This document shows, in pieces, positions 42,036-53,100 of a stretch of DNA of 64,000 nt (positions are counted from its first letter, which is position 1; every line of letters starts with the position of its first letter). The notes beneath the pieces were generated by a model, which had not been told where the DNA came from, made no database searches, and saw only the letters and a list, made by a program, of their open reading frames with translations. This DNA comes from Enterobacter hormaechei ATCC 49162 (GTDB lineage: Bacteria; Pseudomonadota; Gammaproteobacteria; Enterobacterales; Enterobacteriaceae), in contig NZ_MKEQ01000001.1 in NCBI RefSeq assembly GCF_001875655.1, forward strand, positions 930,001 through 994,000, in the 5' to 3' direction. Position numbers and translations under genes: made by a program.

Positions 42036-42782
42036 TCAGAACTTGTAGGTCACGCCCACAGAGAAGATACCAGACCAGGACTTGTCGACCATCGGGCTGT
42101 CTTTCACTTCATCGCTCAGACGAATGTAACGGCCAGTACCGTATACATTCCAGTCACCGAGGAAGTTATACGAGGCGGTGAGTTCCAGGTACGGATCCCA
42201 GCCATCATCCGCGCTGTAGCTCTTCAGACCACTGCGGCGAGACTCCGCTTTAGACACGCCATAGTAGTAGTCGTTGTAATTCTCGCTGCTGTACTGCACA
42301 CCGATACCCGGCGTCAGCGTCAGCGCACCGTTGGTATAGCGATAAAGCCACGCCAGATCCCAGATGAAGCCGTTGCTGTTGTCCAGGGTATCGCCCGCCA
42401 GCGCCGTGCGCAGGAAGCCATACTCGGTATTATGGACGTAAGAAAGCCCCGCCATCAGTGAGCTTCTGCGTTTGTCCAGCTGACGAAGCGCATTGCTGTC
42501 GCTGTCGCCTGGTTTAAAGTGCGTAGGATCGTAATAGGCCATGATGGAGAGCTTATCGGCCGTGTCGTTCCAGAGATAGTAGCCGCCGCCCAATCCACGG
42601 AACCAGAAGTTATCGCCTTCATAGGTGACAACGGGGATAGGATAAACGTCGCGGTCATACTGCTTGTACGGGCTGTTAATCACGCCAGCACCCGCGCCAA
42701 CAGTCCACTGGCTCTCAGCCTGTACGGTGCTCGCTGCGGTAGCGGCAAAGATGCCCAATGCCAGAAGTTTGAGTTTGGTCAC
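42036..42782 (-). CDS. mipA: MltA-interacting outer-membrane protein MipA
   Basis: Outer-membrane scaffold that links MltA and PBP1B during murein growth in E. coli. The 248-residue product equals E. coli. It has a signal peptide cleaved after about residue 22 (STVQA/ESQW), alternating amphipathic strands of the MipA/OmpV family and a C-terminal FSVGVTYKF ending in Phe, a typical outer-membrane sorting signal. Confidence 0.94.
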   Translation of the reverse strand: MTKLKLLALGIFAATAASTVQAESQWTVGAGAGVINSPYKQYDRDVYPIPVVTYEGDNFWFRGLGGGYYLWNDTADKLSIMAYYDPTHFKPGDSDSNALRQLDKRRSSLMAGLSYVHNTEYGFLRTALAGDTLDNSNGFIWDLAWLYRYTNGALTLTPGIGVQYSSENYNDYYYGVSKAESRRSGLKSYSADDGWDPYLELTASYNFLGDWNVYGTGRYIRLSDEVKDSPMVDKSWSGIFSVGVTYKF

Positions 42783-43100
42783 AATCCATTCTTTCCTGTA
42801 GTCAAATAATCAGCGGGTGAAGTGTAACCGCCATTCCCGTACATCCCAAAATTTTTTGCGCGCTAATCTATTTGATTAACCCGTTATTTTTCATTTTTCA
42901 GATGACATCCCGCTTTCATTTATGTGACCGATAAATGAAAAACCCGCTTTTCGCTTATAACCGCAGTGGAAATTTTTGGATGAGTTATTGATATGTCATT
43001 GAAAGTAGATTTTATCCGTATGCAAGTTTTGCAATTGCCATCTACGCTTTACTTTAAGAAGAGGTTTTGCTGAACACCCTGCGGTTCATAGCCTTCGACC
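42783..43100. other. Non-coding gap upstream of the yeaG promoter
   Basis: AT-rich gap that must contain the mipA promoter on the left. I found no confident hexamers, NtrC dyads or small gene in it; only the sigma-54 site just beyond it is clear. Confidence 0.4.
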
Positions 43101-43116
43101 TGGCACACAGGTTGCT
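43101..43116 (+). promoter_or_regulatory. Sigma-54 promoter of yeaGH
   Basis: TGGCACACAGGTTGCT has -24 GG, -12 GC and 10-bp spacing, about 100 bp before the yeaG start. E. coli yeaGH is under NtrC/sigma-54 control in nitrogen starvation. Confidence 0.8.
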
Positions 43117-43214
43117 GCTCTGGCAGTGCGGTGCGAAAAATTCTCTTCCGGGAGCCTCCACTACTCATACGAACGGCTCTTATCCTGTGCTAAAAAACGA
43201 AAGGACGGCATGCC

Positions 43215-46507
<3,293 letters not shown>

Positions 46508-46516
46508 ATGTTATTA

Positions 46517-46553
46517 ATCAGCCAGTTAACTATGTTTTTCTGGCTGATTTTAT
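46517..46553 (+). terminator. Terminator of yeaGH
   Basis: Stem ATCAGCCAG/CTGGCTGAT with loop TTAACTATGTTTTT and trailing TTTTATT. Confidence 0.8.
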
Positions 46554-46711
46554 TGCATTTCCATCCTCATTTTTCTCCATGTTTTTCATTCACTTAAATT
46601 TTATTTTGGGGAATGCGATTTTGAAGAAGTGATTATGCAAAACTTCCTTTGAGCTTTAGGATGCCATCATGGGATGGAGGTTAAAATTCTCTCGTTCCGA
46701 CCAAACCACAC
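46554..46711. other. Host-prophage junction interval (attachment site expected here)
   Basis: 158 bp between the yeaH terminator and the first phage terminator. In lambdoid prophages the tail-fibre end abuts the host, so one att site should lie here. GGTTAAAATTCTCTCGTTCC at 46679-46698 is the least host-like stretch, but the core cannot be fixed without the other end. No tRNA gene is present. Confidence 0.4.
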
Positions 46712-46740
46712 AAAAAACCAGCCGCTTATGGCTGGTTATT
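46712..46740 (-). terminator. Terminator of the edge SOS operon
   Basis: Stem AACCAGCC/GGCTGGTT with A-tract on its left, giving a U-run for leftward RNA; 25 bp past the stop of the UmuD-like gene. Confidence 0.85.
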
Positions 46741-46764
46741 TGTCAGTGAAGCATGGGGAACTTT

Positions 46765-47085
46765 CTATATTGCAGGGCAATCATCATCTAATGCACGATT
46801 GATGAAGAACGTCACCCTACCCAGCACTTCCACTTCTTCAAGCGCTGATCCCTCAATCGCTTCACCATCATCCGTAATTAGCGCCTTGCCAATGAGTTTT
46901 GCAAACTGCGTGTGGCCGTCGCACAAAATTAACAATACATCTCCTGGCCTTTTTTTCATGGCTGGCTCAATGACTGCAAACCCAACATCTGTTTCAAGCA
47001 CCCTGCTTTCGGCCCCTATGTTGCACAGAACGGATGGAGAAAGTTGGCGTTCGACGTAATCGGTAGCAGGTGATGCAAATCCCAT
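46765..47085 (-). CDS. UmuD'-like S24-family protein lacking the serine nucleophile
   Basis: 106 residues. MGFASPATDYVERQLSPS aligns with E. coli UmuD from Gly25 (GFPSPAADYVEQRI), the residue exposed when UmuD cleaves itself to UmuD'. PGDVLLILCDGHTQFAKLIG then matches the UmuD segment carrying the catalytic lysine. The Ser60 block GDSM is EPAM here, and the following stretch is shortened. The product therefore looks like a ready-made UmuD' without peptidase activity. The start overlaps the upstream stop (TGATG) after GGGGAGGGTC, and the frame has no earlier start codon. No umuC accompanies it. The role is unknown; modulation of host Pol V or RecA is inference. Confidence 0.75.
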   Translation of the reverse strand: MGFASPATDYVERQLSPSVLCNIGAESRVLETDVGFAVIEPAMKKRPGDVLLILCDGHTQFAKLIGKALITDDGEAIEGSALEEVEVLGRVTFFINRALDDDCPAI

Positions 47086-47324
47086 CAGAGGACCCTCCCC
47101 ATGTTTCTCAGGATCCAGTACCGGTTATCACTACCGTTTGTCGTCTTGTCAGCGAAGCCTGGCTGATTGCGCTCTATCCATGCATTGGCGTCGGCTCGGG
47201 TGAAGTGCCAGTTAAAACCACGCAACTTTTCTATAAAGCTGTCTGTTCTCAGGTAGCGGTAGCCCTTTGGGTTAAGCTCTATGGCCGCAACAAAGGCGGC
47301 CTGAATATCTGAAATTCGGGGCAT
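47085..47324 (-). CDS. Small phage protein of unknown function, SOS-controlled
   Basis: 79 residues starting MPRISDIQAAFVAAIELN. I recognise it as a type seen in enterobacterial prophages but cannot name a function. It is mixed alpha/beta, with an aromatic-rich middle (LRGFNWHFTRADANAWIER), no membrane segment and no cysteines. The ATG at 47324 follows AAAGGGAG; the frame is open 15 codons upstream, but that stretch overlaps the LexA box. It is translation-coupled to the UmuD'-like gene and shares its promoter. Confidence 0.75.
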   Translation of the reverse strand: MPRISDIQAAFVAAIELNPKGYRYLRTDSFIEKLRGFNWHFTRADANAWIERNQPGFADKTTNGSDNRYWILRNMGRVL

Positions 47325-47342
47325 AATCTGCACTCCCTTTAT

Positions 47343-47362
47343 TACTGTGTTTATATACAGTA
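47343..47362 (-). promoter_or_regulatory. LexA (SOS) box
   Basis: Reverse strand TACTGTATATAAACACAGTA differs from the LexA consensus TACTGTATATATATACAGTA at only two positions, with exact CTG-N10-CAG. It sits 19 bp before the first start codon of the edge operon. Confidence 0.9.
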
Positions 47363-47406
47363 GTTTCAAATGGAATGCAGATCAATTTGGGTTCGCCTAT
47401 TAATTT

Positions 47407-48741
47407 TTAAGGCTGAATGTCCCCAGGCTGCTCTGTCAGTTCAAGAGAAGCTTCGGAAGCTCTTGTTTTCCAGATGCTATCCTTTGGCATATCGAGGCGA
47501 ACGTCGATCCAGCTATTGGCAGGAACATCTATAGGAGCCCCTTTCGTTTTAACAATTTCGCCTTCTTCGCTGAGTATGTATTTCCGCTTAAAAAGCCGAA
47601 TCGTCAGCCCACCGCTTTCTGTCTGCTCTGCTTCAACAACACCCAGTTCCCCCATACCGCCAGGGTCCATTGGCGGCAGCAGCTGCCAGCCTTCTGATGC
47701 CAGGCCATCCGAACCGGTAAGAATATATACCCCAACTTCCAGCCGAGAGATTTTGATCCCTTCAGCCTCGGCGTTCGCCGTACCGCACCCGCACCAGACA
47801 AAACCTGGTTCATCTATATCAGTGCGTTGACATTCCTCCTGGCTTTTCACAATACGGGCAACCGGTGAAGCAGCCTTAAGAGTTCCATCGCTGGCTTTGG
47901 TGGTATTACCATCATCGTAAACTTTTCGCCAGGCATTGAAACTGAGAGCCTCTCGAGTGCGCCAAAAGAAACCAATTTGCCCCCTGGCTGCAAACTGTGC
48001 AGCATAACCTGCATCGGTATGGTGAGATGCATTTATTCCAAAAAATAATGTATTTTGAGCTGGAGCGTCGGTCTGACTGGAAACGAATGAGGATCTACCT
48101 TGCCTTGCAATATCTCCCCAGGAAATTGAGTTTACACCTCCAGCGCCAAGACCCCATGCACCGTTAATCAACGTAACCCCGACTGTGGTGTCAATTGTGG
48201 AGGATTGAGCCTCTTTCGTTGCGCTACTTCCCAAACCGAGGTTTGTGCGAGCGTCAGCAGCATTCTTTGCAGCTGTTCCGCCCTGGCTGATACTGAGTGC
48301 GGTAGTCAGACCGCTTAGGCTGGTTATATCATTGTTAGCCCCTTTTTTAGCCAGTGACTTCTGACCCGGCACGGTAAGGGCAGTGCCGTTGATAGTAATG
48401 GTGACATCAGATGTCCCGTTCATTACATCAGCGAACCCGCTCATGTAGCGCTGGTACATCGTGAAGGTTTCAGCGATATCCTGCGCCAGCCCATCCACGC
48501 TCAGACTGTCACTCAGAAGAATGGCAAACCGGGTTCCAGCGGGAACAGTTGGGTTAGCTGCTGGCGTTACGGTGAGACTTGTTGCGCTGCCGATGGTGGT
48601 AATCTGAAATACCTGCACAGGGCTGGTCATTGCAATAACGGTACAGCCGTTACGAATAAGAGAACCAGCAGCAGTGAAGTTTGTGCCGGTACCTGTAAGG
48701 GTGTTTCCGCTGATGGCGATAGTGCCAGTAGTATAAATCAT
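47407..48741 (-). CDS. Phage tail fibre protein
   Basis: Receptor-binding side or tip fibre, 444 residues. The N-terminal half is Thr/Gly-rich beta structure (MIYTTGTIAISGNTLTGTG). A tail-fibre repeat with the usual form is centred on ISQGGTAAKNAADARTNLGLG. The C-terminal domain (DVPANSWIDVRLDMPKDSIW) recurs in many enterobacterial prophage fibres. I use the ATG at 48741 with GGAG 7 bp upstream. It is the last late gene and ends 45 bp from the SOS box. No chaperone (tfa) gene follows, unlike many lambdoid fibres. Confidence 0.85.
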   Translation of the reverse strand: MIYTTGTIAISGNTLTGTGTNFTAAGSLIRNGCTVIAMTSPVQVFQITTIGSATSLTVTPAANPTVPAGTRFAILLSDSLSVDGLAQDIAETFTMYQRYMSGFADVMNGTSDVTITINGTALTVPGQKSLAKKGANNDITSLSGLTTALSISQGGTAAKNAADARTNLGLGSSATKEAQSSTIDTTVGVTLINGAWGLGAGGVNSISWGDIARQGRSSFVSSQTDAPAQNTLFFGINASHHTDAGYAAQFAARGQIGFFWRTREALSFNAWRKVYDDGNTTKASDGTLKAASPVARIVKSQEECQRTDIDEPGFVWCGCGTANAEAEGIKISRLEVGVYILTGSDGLASEGWQLLPPMDPGGMGELGVVEAEQTESGGLTIRLFKRKYILSEEGEIVKTKGAPIDVPANSWIDVRLDMPKDSIWKTRASEASLELTEQPGDIQP

Positions 48742-48756
48742 GTTTTCTCCAGGCAA

Positions 48757-48783
48757 TAAAAAACCCCGCCGGAGCGGGGTTTG
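48757..48783 (-). terminator. Terminator after the cor-like gene
   Basis: Stem AAACCCCG.../...CGGGGTTT with A-tract on its left; it lies between the exclusion lipoprotein and the tail fibre ribosome site. Confidence 0.8.
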
Positions 48784-48799
48784 TTCAAAACTGAATGGG

Positions 48800-49033
48800 T
48801 TAGTGGCAGGTGGTGCTGGTGAACGTGTTGGCGCTCACCCAGGTCCAGTTAAAGGGATAACCGGCGCGGTACTGTGTCTGATTGTTTTGTTTACGGACTC
48901 CGTAGATCTGGACGCTGCTTTCTTGTCCACCGACCAGGGCTGTTCCGGTGCATACGGGTTGCTGCTTCTCAATAACGCCAGCGCAACCGGAGAGCAATAC
49001 CGCTACCGCCAGGCAAAGAATCATATTTTTCAT
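48800..49033 (-). CDS. cor: Cor-like phage exclusion lipoprotein
   Basis: 77-residue lipoprotein. The signal peptide ends in the lipobox LSGC with Cys17 lipidated. The mature part QPVCTGTALVGGQESSVQIYG...AGYPFNWTW...TTCH matches the Cor family of phages N15 and phi80. Cor binds outer-membrane receptors such as FhuA and blocks superinfection by phages that use them. I start at the ATG at 49033; the frame opens 7 codons earlier. It lies between tail genes, with hairpins on both sides and an AT-rich promoter-like leader, so it may be expressed from the prophage. Confidence 0.8.
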   Translation of the reverse strand: MKNMILCLAVAVLLSGCAGVIEKQQPVCTGTALVGGQESSVQIYGVRKQNNQTQYRAGYPFNWTWVSANTFTSTTCH

Positions 49034-49079
49034 AGTGGTTATATCCCAGGGCATTCATGAAACTACACAATAACAATAT

Positions 49080-49145
49080 GAATCAATGGGATATAATTGA
49101 TTTGATAGATCAATTATTCAAAATTGATCGCTAAAAACGATCAAT
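49080..49145 (-). promoter_or_regulatory. GATC-rich hairpin and promoter-like leader of the cor-like gene
   Basis: ATTGATCG-CTAAAAA-CGATCAAT (49123-49145) is a perfect 8-bp stem at the stop of the upstream tail gene, followed on the reverse strand by TTTTG. Three GATC sites (49108, 49126, 49139) fall in 35 bp. TTGAAT and AATTAT hexamers about 17 bp apart lie downstream and could drive cor. Confidence 0.45.
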
Positions 49146-49812
49146 CATAATTGGCGCAGTTAATGGCCATAATCACGTTCCTCAGATTCGAATAAGCGAC
49201 GTTCTGAAGGTTGCCGCCGGGGGTTGTCTGCGGCCTGGCGAATATCCGCGTATTGCTTCCCTCAAGTTTTGCCATGCTCTTGTATATGGCCGAGTAGGGC
49301 TGCGGTTGACCGCCAGCCGATACAACCCCGGTAATTAGTCCCAGCATGGCAGGCATGCAGGCCCACTTCCCCGCCAGAGTTGTATTGATGTTGTATCCTG
49401 AGCTGGCATCCACCCCGGCGGTACCGAGGGTGACAACATCGCTCAGCGTGCGCGTTTCGTTTGTTAAAATCAGCGTCCCTGATGCATCCCACACAGCCAG
49501 CCCGTAGTCTGGCTTTGTCTGCGGGAAAATAGAGAAAAAATAAACGTACGCTGTGCCGGTTGCATTCGGTCTGAGAAAATCAATCGTGATGGTGTTCCCG
49601 CTTATCGTCTGAGTGATTTCGACCTCAACCGTGCAATGAACGAAGGCGACAACAGGCTGGCCTGCGGGGAATGTGTGCGTCACTTTGGTATTGAACCCCG
49701 ATGTTCCCTGAAGTGCCGCTGTCTTTCTCGCCTGAAGAGCGATTGGCGAGCTGTTCGCGGTCACCCATACTTCCCCGCTCGTGGTCGTCAGTAAAACGCC
49801 ATACTCCGCCAT
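49141..49812 (-). CDS. Phage tail-tip accessory protein (DUF6453-like), long form
   Basis: 223 residues, no signal peptide. It starts MAEYGVLLTTTSGEVWVT, and the module recurs inside as PDYGLAVWDASGTLILTNE. The preceding gene product also starts MAEYGV. I associate the pair with DUF6453-type proteins found after J in N15-like tails, but the function is not known to me. The start is one base after the stop of the preceding gene, so translation is coupled. Confidence 0.7.
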   Translation of the reverse strand: MAEYGVLLTTTSGEVWVTANSSPIALQARKTAALQGTSGFNTKVTHTFPAGQPVVAFVHCTVEVEITQTISGNTITIDFLRPNATGTAYVYFFSIFPQTKPDYGLAVWDASGTLILTNETRTLSDVVTLGTAGVDASSGYNINTTLAGKWACMPAMLGLITGVVSAGGQPQPYSAIYKSMAKLEGSNTRIFARPQTTPGGNLQNVAYSNLRNVIMAINCANYD

Positions 49813-50127
49813 TTATGCCCTCTCGATCTGGAAAATGAGATAAGCCGCTGCCGCAGGCTCAGTCCCTGCTGAGTAGTCGGTATCGCCTGCTGCTGACACT
49901 GTTGCTGTTCCCCCTGAAATGGTGATCTTCCTCCGACTCGTACCAAACTGATCGCCGTTCATGCTCTGAAAATAGGTCAGCCTGCAACCCGGTGGAAGCG
50001 CTACGGTGTAAGAGCCTGTTTTCTGGTTCTGGGCCAGCTGGAGATAGCCACAAACGCTGACAGGCTTAACGCCATAGTTATTTACATTGCCTGAGGCGTC
50101 CCATGTCTGAACACCATATTCCGCCAT
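49813..50127 (-). CDS. Phage tail-tip accessory protein (DUF6453-like), short form
   Basis: 104 residues starting MAEYGVQTWDASGNVNNYGV. It is beta-rich, has no membrane segment and is related to the next gene by the YGVxxWDASG module. It follows J after a terminator-like hairpin and has AGGAGG 5 bp before the ATG, so expression could be strong. Likely a virion tail-tip or fibre-base component; inference from position. Confidence 0.7.
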   Translation of the reverse strand: MAEYGVQTWDASGNVNNYGVKPVSVCGYLQLAQNQKTGSYTVALPPGCRLTYFQSMNGDQFGTSRRKITISGGTATVSAAGDTDYSAGTEPAAAAYLIFQIERA

Positions 50128-50138
50128 CCAGTCCTCCT

Positions 50139-50167
50139 GAAAAAAAAGAGGCCCCGTAAGAGACCTC
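50139..50167 (-). terminator. Terminator-like hairpin after J
   Basis: GAGGCC...GACCTC stem (one mismatch) with an eight-base A-tract on its left, giving a strong U-run leftward, directly before the ribosome site of the next gene. Confidence 0.6.
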
Positions 50168-50170
50168 CCG

Positions 50171-53100
50171 TTACCATGTTCCCGTGATTCTCCCGATCTG
50201 CACCCTCAACACATTGTTGGCATCCTTGACACTGATCGTTTGATTAGTCTGCTTCATGGCTCCCTCACCAGCTGTCGAACCGTAGTTCTCAAACGTACCT
50301 CCCTTATCCAGCCTCCATCCGACTGAGCCAGCGACATAGTTATTGGACTGGATGTAGTGGCCAATCTTGGCGTTGCCGATGGTGCCGTCCTGAATGAGGG
50401 TTTCCCGGATAAACACCTGCCCGTTCTGGATAACGAACGGCAGTGTAACCGCTCCCCCCGCCTGCGCCATGACGGCGAAGCGATCCGCCAGGAACAGCAC
50501 CTGCGACTGCATGCCCGATGGAGTGTTTTCTACACCGATCCCCATTCCGGCGGCATACTGCTTTCCATTCGCGTCCACGGCAACCTTGATGCTGTACATC
50601 GCCTTCAGGTCGCCGTTGACGTTCGCAATGGCCTGCGCGTTGGTGGTGATCGCTGAAGTGTGCCCGTTGATGGTCGCCGTGATGCCGTTTATCTGCGTGG
50701 CGGTGGCCTGCTGGTAATCCGAGAACGTCTGATTCAGGCTGTTGATGGATGCCTTGTTGCCGTTCACGTCAGTCTGCAAACTTAGCAGCGAACGTGCTGT
50801 TGCCTCCCTGTCGCTTGCCATGACGTTATCAATACGATCGATACCGGCCTTGCTGTCACCGTACTGCGCGCTGAGTCTCACCTGCTGATCAACCTGCGCC
50901 AGCGTACTCGTTATTAGCGCGATAGCGTTATTCTGAATGCCGCCGCTGGCAGTATCGGTTCTTGCTCCCAGCTCCTCCAGGCGGGATGCCATTGATGAAG
51001 TCGTGTCGGTGACAACCTGTCGCAACGTGGTGATATCAGCAGTGTTTTGTGAGCTGGCTTGTTCAGCTGCATCTGCCTTACCTGATGCAGCGTCAGCTTT
51101 ACTCGAAGCCGAATCAGCTTTATCAGAAATGACCTGAGTGCTCGCAGTGAGCTGATCAACAGCAGTAGCCCTTGCCTGAGCTTCATCTGACAGAGCCTGC
51201 CTTACCTCGGTAACTCCCGCCTCGTTCTGCGCAGTTTTTGCCTCAAGACGGGTAACATCCGTTACGCGCGCCTCCGTTTCAGTAGCGATCACCTCCCGGA
51301 GCTGTTCGAAGGTCGCAGAGTTAGCGCCCTGCTGGGCTGTCTGCCGCACGACAACATCAGCAATAGCAAGCGCGTTGCCGATGATTGCTTCTGCTGTCTG
51401 CTTATTCGATCCAACCGCCGCTGCAAGACCGTTTGCATTCTCTTTGATTGCATCAGCCAGTTCTGCGAACTTTTCACTGCTCTCCACCGCGCTCTCGATC
51501 AGGTCTTTGAACGTATCAGTCTCTTTAATCTCCTCCAGGATTGCATCGGTGATATCGGATACATCAATGCTGGCCTGCCCGCGCACAAAGTCTGTGTACC
51601 CTGATTCGTTTCCGCTGCGGTCCACCAGCTGCGCGCGGTACCAGAAAATTTGCCCTGCCTTAAGGCCCATCTGCTGATACTTGCGCTGCGGATAGGGTAC
51701 GTCTGCCAGCAGCATCGCATCGTCTTCTGTCCCGGTCAGGCTGTACTGAATTTCCGTCTTCAGCGTGTCGTCGGTGTTCGCCGGGAATCCCCAGCTCAGC
51801 TCAATACCGAAAACCACATTATCAGAAGCGATGAATCCGACCGGTTTCGGCGGATTGCCCACTTTACCCGTAAGATTCACTTCTGATGATGTCGCCCAGA
51901 CTGATGAAACGTCGCTGGCGTTCACCGCCCTGACGCGGACCAGATAGCGACCCGAGTAGATACCCTGCACTTCAAAACCGAGAGAAGACGTTCGGGGCAC
52001 GCTTACCCAGTTTCCGCTGTCACGCCGCCATTCCGCCTCGTACGCAACTGCACCCTGAACAGCATCCCAGGCAACGCGCATGGTGGTAATCGCAATGTTC
52101 TGGTTAACCGTAGAGTAACTGTCTACGACAATATTTCCTGGTGGAGCCTGAACCCCAGGTGGAATGACACTGACTGGCCGCTCGTCAAGTCTTGCGCCGG
52201 TATCAACGGCGGAATAGATGTCAGGGTTGTAAGTCGTCCCGGTGACTTCGAAAGTGCCGTCGTTGTTGTCCCGCGTTCCCGTAACACGGAAAAGCGCTAT
52301 AAACAGATCGTCAGAGTCCACACCCCAGTTACATTCAGCCTCCGGCGTTTCGCTGTAGGGTGTAGTGACAGTGACTGTGTTTCCGTTAACGGCCTGGACG
52401 GTTCTGGCCTGAGCTGTGCCTGATGGAAGATTCAAAAACAGCCGGTTCCCGGCCTTCACATCAGCGGCGCGATCGAGGGTTATGTTGCGGCCGTTAACCG
52501 CACTCACCCTGCCGCCGATAGTTCTTCCGGCCAGCTCGTTAGCAGCCACGCCGATCACCTCCCCGACAGGTGGAACGTCCATGCCCGTGCTGAAGGTCAC
52601 CACCTCGCCGATACCGTTAGTGAGCAGCGCCCAGCGCCCCCGCCGGTTTGCCTCTGACTGCCTGGTGCAGCCGATCGCAGTCATTTCTAGCTGACGATAA
52701 TCGAAGCGCATGGCCAGATCGTTATCGTAAACAGGCTCAGGCGTGTCTTTATAGTGGTTGGCTGGGTCTGACCAGTTCACCAGCGCGGCAGTGTTTCGGG
52801 TGGTTTCACTCGGATCCGCAAAGGTAAATTTTCCTTCAACAACGCTGGCGTGGTTATAGATGTGCCACACATCCCGTGGCATATCAGCCAGGACATACAT
52901 CTTATTGTCGCCCCAGTACGTCATGCCGCGAAATATACCCGCCAGATCACGAAGTACAGTCCAGGCGTCATTACGGTCCTGGATATAAACGTTGCAACGA
53001 AAACGAGGCTCCGTCCCACTTCCGCCCTTGCCATCTGGTACCAGTTGATCGCAATACTGGGCGATGCGATAAAGTTCCCATTTGTCTATCTGAGTCGCAT

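Noticed and set aside
46554..46711. tRNA gene or tRNA 3' end as the integration site
   Set aside because: No cloverleaf, CCA end or T-loop GTTCGAATC motif could be found.
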